In this document: positions 11,126-22,559 of the stretch, piece by piece | Layout: each line of letters opens with the position of its first letter | How positions within the stretch are numbered: the first letter of the stretch is position 1 | Assembly (NCBI GenBank): GCA_014773175.1 | Contig: VXCM01001545.1 | Coordinates: 62,001 to 126,000, forward strand | Origin: Lucifuga dentata | Lineage: Eukaryota; Chordata; Actinopteri; Ophidiiformes; Bythitidae | Length of the DNA: 64,000 nucleotides | Reading direction: 5' to 3' | The notes under the pieces: model-generated | Seen by the model: only the letters and a program-made list of their open reading frames with translations | Told to the model about the DNA's origin: nothing | The model's database searches: none | Translations under genes and position numbers: made by a program

Positions 11126-12750
11126 TGAGGTGTTAAATTCTAGAAATGCTTTTTGAGTTCTGATTGGCTGAGCCGCCAGTCATGCTCCCTGTGTGACATT
11201 CAGGCGGTTTTATCCTGTCATGGATTAGACAGCCCTCTGGTGAGACAGACTGGAATGTTACCGGGACACTTCTGTCACCTGCTGATCACATGACTGAGCC
11301 TCCACATTGAAATGTGTAAATAAATACATGAGAAGGGGCCTGATTAATCTGATGGGGGGGCATCAGGCCAACATTTAACAGTCTCCACGCCGGGTGTCAG
11401 TCAGATGGTTCACAACCAAGCTGACAGGAAGTGCTCGTTGCTAATGACATGTTGACGGTTACCATGGACATACCAACAAAGAAGGCTCGGGCTCTTCTCA
11501 TTCGGAGAAGAAAAGTGAAAAAATGGCGAATATGGGTGCATGAAACCTTGTTGAGTCACCATAGAATTCAATCCATTAATTCAAACGTGGTATGCATGTC
11601 TGACTGCTGAATTTCATCAAGAAAGCGCCTTTTTTCCCGGATCATGATACGATTTTAACTGTGGCGCTTCTTTGTACGTGACATACAGCTGTTCTCGAAC
11701 GCCGCGCGGCGCTCAAAGTGGCATGACGCGATGACGCAACGTGGAGTCACCGCTCAACTCCCAATACACAATAATGGAACGCCCAGGTCAGCACGACCTT
11801 CAGCGTTTATCATGTGAAATAGGCCTAAATTATTTTTGTAATTTCACTTTTTCATTGAAGTTGGTTATTATTTATTGCCTAAATTCGTAAAGGAGGCAGA
11901 TCGTCTTGCGATGTTTAAGTCTAGACTCAAAACCTGTTCTTAAGAGAGCTGAGAAAGCACTTTACACTGAAGATACATAGTTAGTGTCATTACATGGCCG
12001 TCCTCTCCTCACATTATGATTCTTGTCATCTACGTGAAAAACCAGGTAACATGCTCTATCTGGCACACGAGCTTGACTACTGTTAAAACAATTAGCAAAT
12101 CTCTTGAGCTACAATCTTTTAACAATTAGTTTCCACCACCAGACATTCAAATGGTCGCAATGCAGAAACATCTTGGACGACAGGAATGAATTCTGGTAGG
12201 AATCTTCTTTGTAAATAGTGTAAAATATAAAATTTTATTTATTTATTTATTTATTTACTTATTTATTTATTTATTTATTGCAGCAGTATTGTTTTGCTTT
12301 GCTCCTTTTAATGATTCAGAATTTGCAAAATGACTAAAAGTTTTTTTTTTTGTTTGTTTTTTTATTTATTTAGCTAAGCTCCCCTCACTCAGGGACAGTT
12401 TGACAAACATAATACATGATAATTTGAGATGAATTTATGAAAAAGGCCATCCTTACACTTTTATAAAAACTTCAGGTCTGTATGGTATGAATATTGTTCC
12501 ATGATGTCTGCATATGGATCAGGTCATGGATCAGATGATGACCAGGAACGTTTTTTTTTAATAGTACTGTACAAAATGCTGAAATCAAAAAAATACTTTA
12601 AATGATTTGTACCACCAACAGAACATTTGATGCAGCTTTTGTTTAAATGCCAATGTGGTAGAGAGCCTTGTTTTATTTAAATTAGTAAACTTGCAATGTC
12701 ATTTTGTAATTATGTTATTTTTTTTTTTTTTAAATGTCTCCTACCATGAA
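10830..12750. other. Non-genic stretch with simple repeats
   Basis: Holds a poly-A run (11094-11120), the CpG-rich repeat above and an (ATTT)n tract at about 12234-12280. No supported coding sequence. Confidence 0.5.
11490..11826. repeat. CpG-containing dispersed repeat, copy 1
   Basis: Shares long collinear phrases with 51721-52205: 'cttctcattcggagaag', 'gcatgaaaccttgttgagtc', 'gtctgactgctga', 'atcatgatac' and 'ataatggaacgcccaggtca'. It is CpG-richer than its surroundings (e.g. 'gccgcgcggcgctc'). No terminal inverted repeats or open frame were seen. Confidence 0.7.
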
Positions 12751-12867
12751 CATACGGAGCCCCTAAAGGGACATGAGAAAAAGATAAATAAATTGATAGT
12801 TTCTGGCATTCATGAGAAATTATCAATTTATTTACTTTTTCTCATGTCCCTTTAGGGGCTCTGTATG
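12751..12867. mobile_element. Near-perfect palindromic MITE (CGGAGCCCC family), copy 1
   Basis: The arms pair over about 50 bp: CATACGGAGCCCCTAAAGGG on the left pairs with CCCTTTAGGGGCTCTGTATG on the right, continuing through GACATGAGAAAAA and AAATTGATA. The central loop is only about 15-20 bp. A related element with the same ends lies at 58432-58706. Confidence 0.8.
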
Positions 12868-14117
12868 ATAAAATTAGATTTAGTTAAAGTGATTATCCAT
12901 CAAACAGCATGGCTGTTCTCCATCTTCTCATTAACAAATCTTTTAGTTCCTGTTGTGAGATAAGTGCAGAAGTTTAAAATAATGATTTGATTGCAGGTCA
13001 TGCTGTCTGATAACTTTTATTCAAAGCTAAAAAGGCCAGAAATAAATGGAAGAAGCCCTGACAACAAAATAAATTGTGTCAAACCAGATCTTAGAGTCAG
13101 GGAAAGTGACTAAAGTCAAACTGCATCTATTGTAATTTGTATTTATAATACAAGCTAATACAAGTATCCATGGTAGGAAATATTTTTATGAGATATTTCT
13201 CCCCCAAAAAGCATCTATTAGTCATTTTAATGAGTTTTTTTTTCCCCCATCTTGCTCAAAATCTAAATTTCCTCTGGTTTAAGTGTGTGTGTGTGTGTNG
13301 AGTTTTTTTTTCCCCCATCTTGCTCAAAATCTAAATTTCCTCTGGTTTAAGTGTGTGTGTGTGTGTTAATCTAAGTAAATCATGTTGTTAATTTAAATAT
13401 AAATCATGATACATTTGATTGGCTGATGATCATCACTATTTTTGTATTTTTGTGCCCCTCCTCCAGTGAAAGTGGTGTCTGCTGTGTGTGTCCAGCTGGA
13501 CACACAGCCTCCCTTCCCATGGTGCAGCCGCCCAAAGATGATGTCTCAAAGATGATGTGCTAGCAGGATGTTGTCCTCTGAGGAAACTGGGGAGGCTTCC
13601 ATGATGCNATGTCTCAAAGATGATGTGCTAGCAGGATGTTGTCCTCTGAGGAAACTGGGGAGGCTTCCATGATGCCTGAATTTACAACATGAGGTTTCAT
13701 TTTAACACATGATGGCAAAAAGTGTTATTCAATTTTTCTGCAATTTCCTGGGATTCACAACATATCCACTGTGCTGACTGCAGGATCTTTTCATTAGATT
13801 TTCTTGTTCAAGTGATATACTGTATTTACTAGTGATTGCTGACCACCTTAACTCATACACTTGGCAAATATAATGTTTTCACATATTTGCTTTACATTTA
13901 GGATGGTGAGGATAAAGATTGCTTGAATGCTTCATTCAGTCCAATCCGGTAGAGTATGAGATACTGAAGCCTGCAAAGAATATGGGCATCCTCTAAATTC
14001 AGCCACAGCAGTTGATCTCTCTGCCCCTCAATTTCCATAATGAGTTTACTCAGAAAGCTGCAATAATCGTTTCTGCAGGCAGAGGTTGCAATTTTCCTTT
14101 AGAAAGCTTGTGAGATA
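12868..14117. other. Non-genic stretch with two assembly duplicates
   Basis: No supported gene. Exact direct duplicates flank the Ns at 13299 and 13607. A short (GT)n is present near 13290 and 13350. Confidence 0.5.
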
Positions 14118-14830
14118 CAGTACTGCTCAAAAGTTTGAAATCACTCATAATTTTCACATAGAATCAATGTTTCCAGTCATGTAGTTTTGTTTCATATTTA
14201 TCTAAGTATAAAATGATTCTACTATATCTGTTAGTATTATGCACCCACATGGGTTTCAAATAATTTGTACAAAGCTGTAAAAAAATGAAGACATTTTACA
14301 ATTGTCCAGAATCATGACATGAGTTGTAGATGATTCCGAATTATTTAGAGAAGCTGTATGTGATTCCAGAGATTATATTATATTATTAGGAAATTCTAGA
14401 TTATTCCCTGATGCTCTAGAAACTGAATGCCTCATATTTGCAAAGTAGTGATTATATCTCAGCGGTCATAGGGCGAGAGGTGGGGTACACCCTGGACAGA
14501 TCGCCAGTCTATAGGCTCCAGCCCCCCCATGACCCTCAACAGGACAAACGGGTTTAGAAAATGGATGGATGGATGACNATAGGCTCCAGCCCCCCCATGA
14601 CCCTCAACAGGACAAACGGGTTTAGAAAATGGATGGATGGATGACTATATCTCACGGTGGACACTGACTAAAATAGTGTTATTTCCCAAACTATTTGAAA
14701 TACTAAATAAAACATCTTAAATACATTTTGGTGTTGGTTATAATTTTTTTTTTTTTTTAAACACTATTATTGAATAAAATAGCAAGAACTACTTAAATGA
14801 CAAGTGATTCTAAACTTTTGAGCAGTAGTC
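14118..14830. mobile_element. Tc1/mariner-like non-autonomous element with nested LINE/SINE tail
   Basis: Ends are inverted: TACTGCTCAAAAGTTTGAAA on the left, and the complement of 'cttttgagcagtag' on the right. Sequence next to the left end is TA. The core has no transposase. At 14455-14655 it carries a foreign block ('agggcgagaggtggggtaca', then 'cctggacagatcgccagtct', ending in ATGGATGG repeats) that also occurs at 34960-35155. An assembly duplicate flanks the N at 14578. Confidence 0.65.
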
Positions 14831-14937
14831 TCTATATGACTTCTGTATCTCCCTGTCTGACTGAAGAATGTTTCCAGTGCAGAAATATCAGGGTGACCGG
14901 ATGCCTGGGCTTAAAATAGAGAACATCATTGATCCAT

Positions 14938-15300
14938 CAATCTGTCCATCCATCCATCCATCCATCCATCCATCCTCATTACCCATTCATCCTCTACAGA
15001 GCCTGCCCCAGNTCCATCCATCCATCCATCCATCCATCCATCCTCATTACCCATTCATCCTCTACAGAGCCTGCCCCAGCATGCTCTGGGTGAGAGGCAG
15101 GTCACACTCTGAACAGCTCATCACAGTGCAAACATGCAGACACATTCATTCATGCATTCACACCGATGGGGCAATTTAGAATTCCCAGTTTACCAAACCT
15201 GTGTATGTTTGACTATGAGAGGAAACCCATGTCAATATAGAGAAACCAACCAACTTCACATAGAAAGGCCTGAGTCAGATTCACACACAGAAAATTCTTG
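14938..15300. repeat. (CCAT)n microsatellite plus dispersed repeat tail
   Basis: Tandem ATCC units (14945-14974) lead into 'cctctacagagcctgcccca', 'gtgagaggcaggtcacactc', 'ggggcaatttagaattccca' and 'gagaggaaaccca'. This is a diverged copy of a common teleost repeat ending in CATCC microsatellite. The N at 15012 is flanked by an exact 63-bp duplicate. Confidence 0.65.
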
Positions 15301-15605
15301 CTTGGATGATACTGCTAAACACCAAGTGTATATCATCAAAATATACTTTGTACAAATCTACTTCTTTGGCGCATACTTTGTATACAATGTCATTGTCTAA
15401 ATATGTGATAATGAATTTACTTCTTTTCTTTCTTTCTTTCTTTCTTTTTTTTTTTTAAAGTTGGCCTGTACATACATGCAGCCAAAAGATCCTGGAGAAC
15501 TTCTCAGTGAAATGACCCCTAGTGGTCATCAATGTGCACTGACTCAGAAAACGTTTTTTTTTTTTTTTTTGTTTGTTTTGTTTTGTTTTGTTTTGTTTTT
15601 TGTGG

Positions 15606-16290
15606 TTAAAGGATCATACCGCCTATCTGGCATGTTTGAGCCCAATATACAGCGGGGACCAAAAGTCTCAGGCCACATTGGTTTATTGGAAAACATCTGT
15701 GACGTTTTTCAGTAAATCTGGAAATAATCAGAAAGTCTGACATCACAAGAAGCTCTTTGGAACATTGTCAAATCATGCTGGGATAACTTGGCTCATCAGG
15801 TTTTGCACAAACTTGTGGAGTCCATGCCAGCTGGAGTTATGCTCCAGCTGTTACTAAGATATTCTGACATTCATTTATATTTTTCAAAGATTCAACTTCA
15901 CTCAAATTATTAAGACGACATTATCATTTGTAATGAAAAATCTTGTATTAAATTAAAAAAGAATGCAAAACAGAAGAATTTTCACAGTGGTCTCAGCCTT
16001 TTGGACCCCACTGCATACAATCAATGTACACATTATGTTGCTGACAACCATTTCCCAAAATATACTAGCTGTAAATTTCAGATTAGTTTTCCTACCTTCC
16101 AGACTGCCATTGGTTTCAAGTCATTCCAGTTTGCTATTAAAATCAACTTGTAGAGAACTTGAAACACCCTTAACATTCATAATCCATCACAGCAAAGAGG
16201 ATGTCTATTAGGTTTTTTTGTCAAAGTAACTTTATTTAACTGATCCAACAGAGAGCTCCAGGGAAGACGATGTATGTCTCCGCCGAAGAG
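15606..16290. mobile_element. TTAA inverted-repeat element, copy B, split by a Tc1-like insertion
   Basis: Left end TTAAAGGATCATACC at 15606. Family sequence resumes at 16018 ('caatcaatgtacacattatg', then 'ctaccttccagactgccatt') and continues diverged to about 16290 ('gatgtatgtctccgccga'). The right terminus is lost. Interruption by the element at 15648-16015 shows this copy is the older of the two. Confidence 0.7.
15648..16015. mobile_element. Tc1/mariner-type MITE nested in TTAA element copy B
   Basis: 368 bp with inverted ends: CAGCGGGGACCAAAAGTCTC on the left; on the right, complement-reading CAGTGGGGTCCAAAAGGCTG. A TA target duplication lies at 15646-15647 and 16016-16017. Deleting the element rejoins the host sequence as 'aata-TA-caatcaatg', which matches 'aatatattcaatttt' of the other copies. 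No transposase is present. Confidence 0.85.
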
Positions 16291-16344
16291 AAGATGGCTT
16301 TTACTATCCTAACTGTAATCAAACTAACCAATAACTAACTTTAA

Positions 16345-16360
16345 CCCTAACCCTAACCCC
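16345..16360. repeat. Short telomere-like CCCTAA run
   Basis: CCCTAACCCTAACCCC: under three units. Too short to be read as a former telomere. Confidence 0.5.
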
Positions 16361-16960
16361 ACACCAAAATATGTCACCCAGATATTACTTCCTGACTAAA
16401 CAAAAAGTGAAAGTGGAATCCTTCTAAACCTGACCAGCAGCAGTGACTCTGTGAGTGAGTAATATGTATGAGTTTCTTCTAGAAATGACCTCATGATAGA
16501 TTACCTCATTGCTTAGCAACCGGCAGGCCTGATTACATCCACAAACACCCAGCAGAAACAGCGGCACGTTCACGAGGCCTCATAATGTGACATCATCAAT
16601 ACACACTGAAACTCAAACGTAATCAGCCGCATGAGCAACATGTGTGAATTAGCAACACTTCAACTGATACATCAGAGTGTGTTGTGTGTTTTGACAGTAA
16701 AAATAACAATGAGCTGAAAAGTGATTGTCCACCCTGTAGCTGTTCTAAGTAGCATGACTTGTCCATTTCCCTGTTTGGACTTTAAATAATTTTCATCCTA
16801 AATCATATTCAAGCTTCAATAAGCTTTATAGGAGTCAAGCCCTCTGAACCTTAAAAAGCCTGATGACAGCCTGTTATGGGTGGATATGGTAACAGCTGAG
16901 GCATTTCCATTCTAAGTGATGCATGTATTTTGGTCTGTGAGGGCCAACTGTACAGTCTGC

Positions 16961-17385
16961 TGTGCATCATCATTGTCATCATCATCATCATTATAATCAT
17001 CATTATCATGATTATCATCAGCAGCAGCAGCAGCATCACATCATCCATCATCATCATCGTATTATCATCATTATCATCACCATCATCATCTTCATGACCA
17101 TCATCATCATCATATTATCATCATTATCATCATCATCATCATCATCACATCATCCATCCATCAATCATTATCATCATCATTGTCATCATCATCATCATCT
17201 TCATTATCATATCCATCCGTCGTCATCATCATCATCATCACATTCATCCATTATCCGTTATCCATCATCATCAACATCATCGTCATCATCTTCATGACCA
17301 TCATCGTCATTATCATTATCATCATTATCATGATCATCATCAGCAGCATCATCATTATATCATCATCATCATCATCATCATCATA

Positions 17386-17420
<35 letters not shown>

Positions 17421-17421
17421 A

Positions 17422-17456
<35 letters not shown>

Positions 17457-17605
17457 ATCCATCCGTCATCATCATCATCATCATCACATTCATCCATTAT
17501 CCATTATCCATCATCCTCATCATCATCTTCTTCTTCTTCATGACCATCATCATCATCATCATCATCATCATAATCATCATATCCATCCATCAGTCCATCA
17601 TGGTT
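16961..17605. repeat. Long ATC/GAT trinucleotide array with higher-order structure
   Basis: About 640 bp of interrupted TCA units. Marker phrases recur ('cttcatgaccatcatc' near 17090, 17290 and 17535; 'ccattatcc' near 17245 and 17495; 'catatccatcatcatc' three times between 17380 and 17460), so longer blocks have duplicated. Poly-Ser, poly-Asp/Met and poly-His open frames over it on both strands are artefacts of repeat composition. Confidence 0.9.
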
Positions 17606-17609
17606 TGAG

Positions 17610-19220
17610 CCGCTACCCCTCAAAATGTCTGTGCCTGGCTCAGCTTTGAACGTTTTCTAAATATTTACTGTTATTTACAAACATTTCAAGCTCATATACC
17701 AGTGAGAGTGTATCACAGAGGTGGAGTAAATACACTGTTAGAGCAGGTAAATCTGGTTTGTTGTTTGGACCATTTGGTGCATTTTGTTTCCTTTTTTGTT
17801 TGTTCATCTGGTTTGGTGGCAATGTCACTGTAGCTTTATGAAGTGACCATGTTTAAGCTAGCTCTAGTTAGCAAGTAGCAAACTCATGGCTGCGGTTCGG
17901 TTGATATAAAATCGTGTTGGCTGTGACATCTGGGGCTCTGTGACGCTGGAGCACACAGTTGAGCCTTCTCAGTGTCATGGGCCTAACTCAGTGAAATACC
18001 AATTACTGAGAGGGTGCTCACTTGAAGACTTGCCAGCACTCATACATTCAATTATAGTGGTTTGACTTGTAGATGGGAGTATGACACGCATCAGCTGGAA
18101 AGTTTAATATTAAGGCTTATAAATGATGATGGCTGAACACCGAGTCTGACACATGGCATGTACACACCGGAAGGGTCATCCACATCTAGATTAGCTCAAG
18201 CAGACATATGTGGCTGTGTGGTTGAGAAATCAATTTCATAGATGTTCATTGCTTGGGAGGAACAGGGTTCATAAATTGTAGGTGCAGAAGAGTTAGAGGT
18301 TAGGATAGTAGTCAGTTCAACAGTTTTATGACGGCACAGCCTGTCCACTGCTGCGTCTGGCGACAGATGAAGACGCCATTTAACATCAGTTCTGGGCTTC
18401 CATAGGAATGCTCACCCATTTGTTGCACAATTATGTGTATCAATAAATTATGTCTCATTTTAAAAGAAGTCACAGATCCACTTTTATGGACTACATTATA
18501 ATTAAAGTCTTACAGAACATGTTTAAAAATCATTTTCTTTTTTTAAGTCTTTTTGCCTACATGTTCAGTGTGTGTGTTGTTATTGTGAATTACATCAAAT
18601 TTACAATTTTTAATTATGTTAAAACGTTAAGTGACAAATTATGGCTGGCACATACATGAAGCATGTACACTGCACTTGACAGTGGAAGGTGCAGAGCAAA
18701 TACTGTATAAATCATCTAAATGGTTAAAATATTGTATTTGTTAATATAGGTTTATTTTGTGCGGTGAGTGTTGATTGAAACCAAGCAGACACCAATGAAA
18801 GAACTTTTTCTGGTGTTATGTTTCTCACGGAAACACGCCATGCACGCCACGCTCTACCTGTGCTGAGAAAGTTGGCAGAAGCTGAACGGATGTGGGAAAT
18901 CCCAGCTGTCATTTCATTTGCAGGACTGAATTCATTTACTGGGTTTACGTGTGAAGGTTGTAGTTCCTTGTTACTTTGCAGTTTAACTTCAACAAAAGAT
19001 AAACTGTTGCCAGGCTAAAAAAAACCAAACAAACAAACAAAAAAACTTCTGTCTTGAGCATGTAATCTATTTATAATTCCAGTAATTCTGTCTGTCAGTC
19101 TGTGGCACGAATATCTCAAAAACCCCGCAATCAAGTTTTTTGGTTGAGCGGTTCTTGAATTCATGCTGGTAAAAAGTATTAAACATGTCCAAAATATTAC
19201 ATTAAGAAAAAGACCATGGC
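17610..19220. other. Non-genic stretch
   Basis: No supported exon. 19080-19170 ('gtggcacgaatatctcaaaa', 'ggttgagcggttcttgaatt', 'tgctggtaaaaag') is a fragment of the repeat described at 20780-21075. Confidence 0.45.
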
Positions 19221-19224
19221 TAAC

Positions 19225-19772
19225 GTACAGAAGAGGATTATGGCCACTATAAAAAAAAAAAAAAANAAAAAAAAAAAAAAGAAGACTTCTGAGATTAAAG
19301 TCAGAATGCTGGCATTAAAGTCACATGGTTTCATTTTGGCTGCAATGTCAGACCTAGATGACTTGGTAAAGCTGTATTTCAGGCTTTCTTTCAGTAACAA
19401 GGAAATACTTGCGATTTTAGCACATCAGCATGACAAAGTAATAAGTGTCCAAACTTTAAAGAGGATTTGTAGAAGACTTGGTTTGTTCAGAAGAAAGAAC
19501 CAGACTGATCTGTTTGAAGTTTTAGCTTTTATCCAACGTGAGATCACAACCACTGGACAGTTGCAGGGTTACCGCTGGCTACATCTTTGTGCAGTTCAGT
19601 TGGGATTTGTTGTATCACAGGATCTCAGAATTATGAGTTTTTTCTCAGAATTCTGACTTTTTTGTCAGAGTTCTGACTTTAATATCAGAATTCTGACTTT
19701 TTTCACAGAATTTTGACTTTAATTTCAGAAGTCTTCTTTTTTTTTCCAAGTGGCCCTAATCCTCTTCCGTAC
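19225..19772 (+). mobile_element. 548-bp inverted-repeat element with integrase-gene fragment and 4-bp target duplication
   Basis: Ends are GTACAGAAGAGGATTATGGC on the left and, reading the complement, GTACGGAAGAGGATTAGGGC on the right. Similarity continues through an A-run into GAAGACTTCTGA(G/A)ATTAAAG. It is flanked by the direct 4-bp repeat TAAC (19221-19224 and 19773-19776). The right subterminal part holds several spaced TCAGAATTCTGA-type repeats. Inside is a truncated integrase/transposase-like coding piece. A 4-bp duplication plus integrase relatedness recalls Ginger-type DNA transposons, but that assignment is inference. The N at 19266 lies in the A-run. Confidence 0.8.
19345..19656 (+). 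pseudogene. Truncated integrase/transposase-like gene fragment
   Basis: From MSDLDDLVKLYFRL the frame continues as SFSNKEILAILAHQ, SVQTLKRICRRLGLFRRK, then TGQLQGYRWLHL and FVVSQ. This resembles the N-terminal helix-turn-helix part of rve-type integrase-like proteins found in multiple copies in fish and cnidarian genomes (family knowledge, not searched). After VVSQ the frame enters the element's right terminal repeat and stops. The catalytic DDE core is missing, so no transposase activity is expected. The open frame extends upstream to 19216 only by reading through the left inverted repeat and an A-run with an N, so that start is not real. Confidence 0.7.
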
Positions 19773-20300
19773 TAACCTGCCTCTGTACATTTTAGTAAAA
19801 ACAAATTCTCCAAACCGCTTGCAGTTTTCTGTATACAAATCAGCTAAACACTTCACAGCCAAATACAAACAACATCACTCATTCAAAACCATTAGTAACG
19901 CTAAACATGCCGAGATAGATTAAGGTGTTCGGTAAATGTTTCTGGTAGGATACACAGCTGTAGGGTGCAACGGCACTCTGCTCGGCCGTCCAGTCACCTG
20001 TCGGGCCTACTAACGGGCACTGCACTTTTTTCTCAGTGCAGATTCAGACTGTATAATATTTATTGCCAGACTTAGGTGATCCAACTTTACAAAGGACATT
20101 TCTTGCTTATTTCGTATTTCTTTATTTTTTGCTTTCCTGTTTATAAGCGCAATAGTAGCACTATAGTAGTGCACGCATGCACACATGCACACTTACAGTA
20201 GGTAGACTAAGCTGGCCGGGTTCAATTGTAATGAATTGAATTTAATGAAATGAAGAGACAAAAAGACGTGAGAAAAATGACAAAAGAAAGATGGACTTCG

Positions 20301-20302
<2 letters not shown>

Positions 20303-20356
<54 letters not shown>
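20303..20356. repeat. (CT)n microsatellite
   Basis: About 27 uninterrupted CT units. Open frames over it on both strands encode only Ser/Leu or Arg/Glu. Confidence 0.95.
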
Positions 20357-20367
<11 letters not shown>

Positions 20368-20479
20368 AGCTGCAAACCTTGGTATGTAAAAAGTTTAGTT
20401 TAATGGAGAAACCGATTGCACATTTTACATTATGGGTTGTCACGGTGCGTTGGTCATTCAATACTAACGATCTTTGACC

Positions 20480-20480
20480 C

Positions 20481-20532
<52 letters not shown>

Positions 20533-20566
20533 AATCTTTAATTATCTACAAATGAATTCCCTCATN

Positions 20567-20600
<34 letters not shown>
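20480..20600. repeat. (TTA)n microsatellite with assembly duplicate
   Basis: TTA units at 20480-20530 recur after the N at 20566, along with identical downstream sequence ('aaatctttaattatctacaa'). Probably one locus shown twice. Confidence 0.85.
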
Positions 20601-20779
20601 AATCTTTAATTATCTACAAATGAATTCCCTCATGTTAATCCAGTTTTTGTAGTCAGAGGATTTTGCCTCACTTAAGAGGCACCAATTATTAAAATATTAA
20701 AAATTTGGTTGGTATGTTTTGAACAAAGGCTAAGCTCTGAGTACATGGATACATCTTAAACTTTACTATAAAGCTAGAA

Positions 20780-21075
20780 ATCTCTGTCTCTCTGTGGCAC
20801 CAACATCACTACAACCTGGCACTGTATGAAGTTGAAATTCAGCATGTTTATTGCTCAGGACCCAAGGACATGCAGTGTCATGTGTGAAGTTGTTTGGATG
20901 AGCGGTTCTTGAATTTGAGCTGTGCTGGTAAAAAATAGTGCAGCAGGATACGCTCCAGCCACGGCGGCAGGGGCACGGAAGCACATGCTCCACTCCACGG
21001 GCACTTATGGCAGGCTGTGGCGCACACCACAAACTATGGCCCAGTCCAAACACCCATGTTTTCAACGGGCACTGT
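20780..21075 (-). repeat. Dispersed repeat, inverted relative to 42050-42385
   Basis: Complement shares 'gggcacttatgg/ccataagtgccc', 'gcacatgctccactccacgg', 'cagctcaa..cgctcatccaaacaact' and 'ggtcctgagca' with 42050-42385. Smaller pieces lie at 19080-19170 and 19960-20060. The 99-codon open frame here is repeat-derived. Element class unknown. Confidence 0.6.
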
Positions 21076-22516
21076 TCTTCAAATGATGTGAAATCATGAA
21101 CTCAAAATCCAAACGTAAGTAAAATTATTGCAATGATTTAGCCTATCAACAGCTGGCAGGCTGTAGTGGAGAATTGGCTGGATTGGCGAATTGAAGGAAG
21201 GAGATCAAATTCTGTGTAAAGTAGATGCACAGGACAGTTGAGTATTAATACACCTTCTATATAACCCATACATCTTTATTGTATGTGCCATCTATGCTGG
21301 AAACATCTTGAAATATTCCAGAAAGAGCCGGAGGATGTGGCTATAGGGAGAAGGACGTGGGCTTCTTTGATAGCGATGACCTGACCCTGCAGAAACGGTG
21401 TAAAATTCATGGATGGATGTGAGAAGAACCAATGTGACAGCACACCTGCAAGTATAATACCCAAAATATGAGCAAAAATAAGCTAAAAGCTCTGGGAGAG
21501 TTTTCTGATCATTCTGTGTGTGTTTCTCACTACATAGAGCCATTTGATTCAATGATAACATCATAAATAAATAGATAAATATATTCCTGGTTTAAGTAAA
21601 ATGCTGAACTCTTCTTTATTGTGATATTACTACTTTTAATTAAGTAAAGGATTATGAGTATTGGTGATTTTACAGCTAGTTTTTCCTGTTGAAAAGCAGT
21701 TCTCCTTATCGTTTGCACAGAGTAGAGCCTGAGTTGTATCAGCAACACAAGAGTTGCTGGCCAGCAGTCAAGAAGCTACAAACTACTTCCTTCAATGAAT
21801 CAGCTCATTCCTCATTCTGTGGCTCTAAATACAGGCTGCACACATTTATAGCCTACCAAAGGGGAAGGGGAAGGACATTGTGTCATTGTGTCACTGCAGC
21901 ACTTGAGGAATGTTTGCTATGCTAGTGCCAGTAATGGTAGATTAGGTCAGTGTGAGACGTTGTGAAAGATTTTTTCCAGGCAAGATTTTCCAGATAGAAA
22001 GTAAGACAGTAATTATTCTCAGCTTTAAAGGTCAGTTCACATATAAAAAGATCAGAGTATACAAGCCAAGAAAAGCTGATTCATGGCAAGAAATAACTAC
22101 AAAACATAAGTGTTCCTATTGCCTTACATATTTTCTTGAAAGGAGCAATATACATTAATCTAATTACTCAATTGCCTTCATGCCTTCTAGTCATTAAAAT
22201 GTTTTTTTTTTTTTTTTTTTTNGTTCATATGTTGACATAATGCAAATATCATCATGGCATCGTGGCTGCTGGAACAATTAGAGGTCAGAAGTCACAATTT
22301 TCAACTGGAAAATTCCGACATGACACTTATACTGGAATTCATGTAAGTCATGAGGTGAAATCTGCAGATTTGTGTCATCTGCAAAAAGTATACAAGTAAT
22401 AACGCACCAGAAGCATTTGGCAAGTTATTACTAATAAATTAACATGCACTTTTCCTTATCTGACACCAGGGTTGGATTAGAATCCCAATTTTTACCAGGA
22501 ATTTAAGGCGTCGGGG

Positions 22517-22559
<43 letters not shown>

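Noticed and set aside
16345..16360. Interstitial telomere
   Set aside because: Fewer than three CCCTAA units, too short to indicate a fusion point.
16851..17608. Open frames rich in His, Ser, Asp or Met on both strands
   Set aside because: They are translations of the ATC/GAT array; composition alone keeps them open and no flanking exon signals exist.
20193..20477. Arg-Glu or Ser-Leu repeat proteins over the CT tract
   Set aside because: Dinucleotide microsatellite artefact on both strands; the same applies at 6938-7168 and 54719-55054.
20766..21065. 99-codon open frame with Cys/His content
   Set aside because: Falls inside a dispersed repeat with an inverted relative at 42050-42385; the relative does not preserve the frame.
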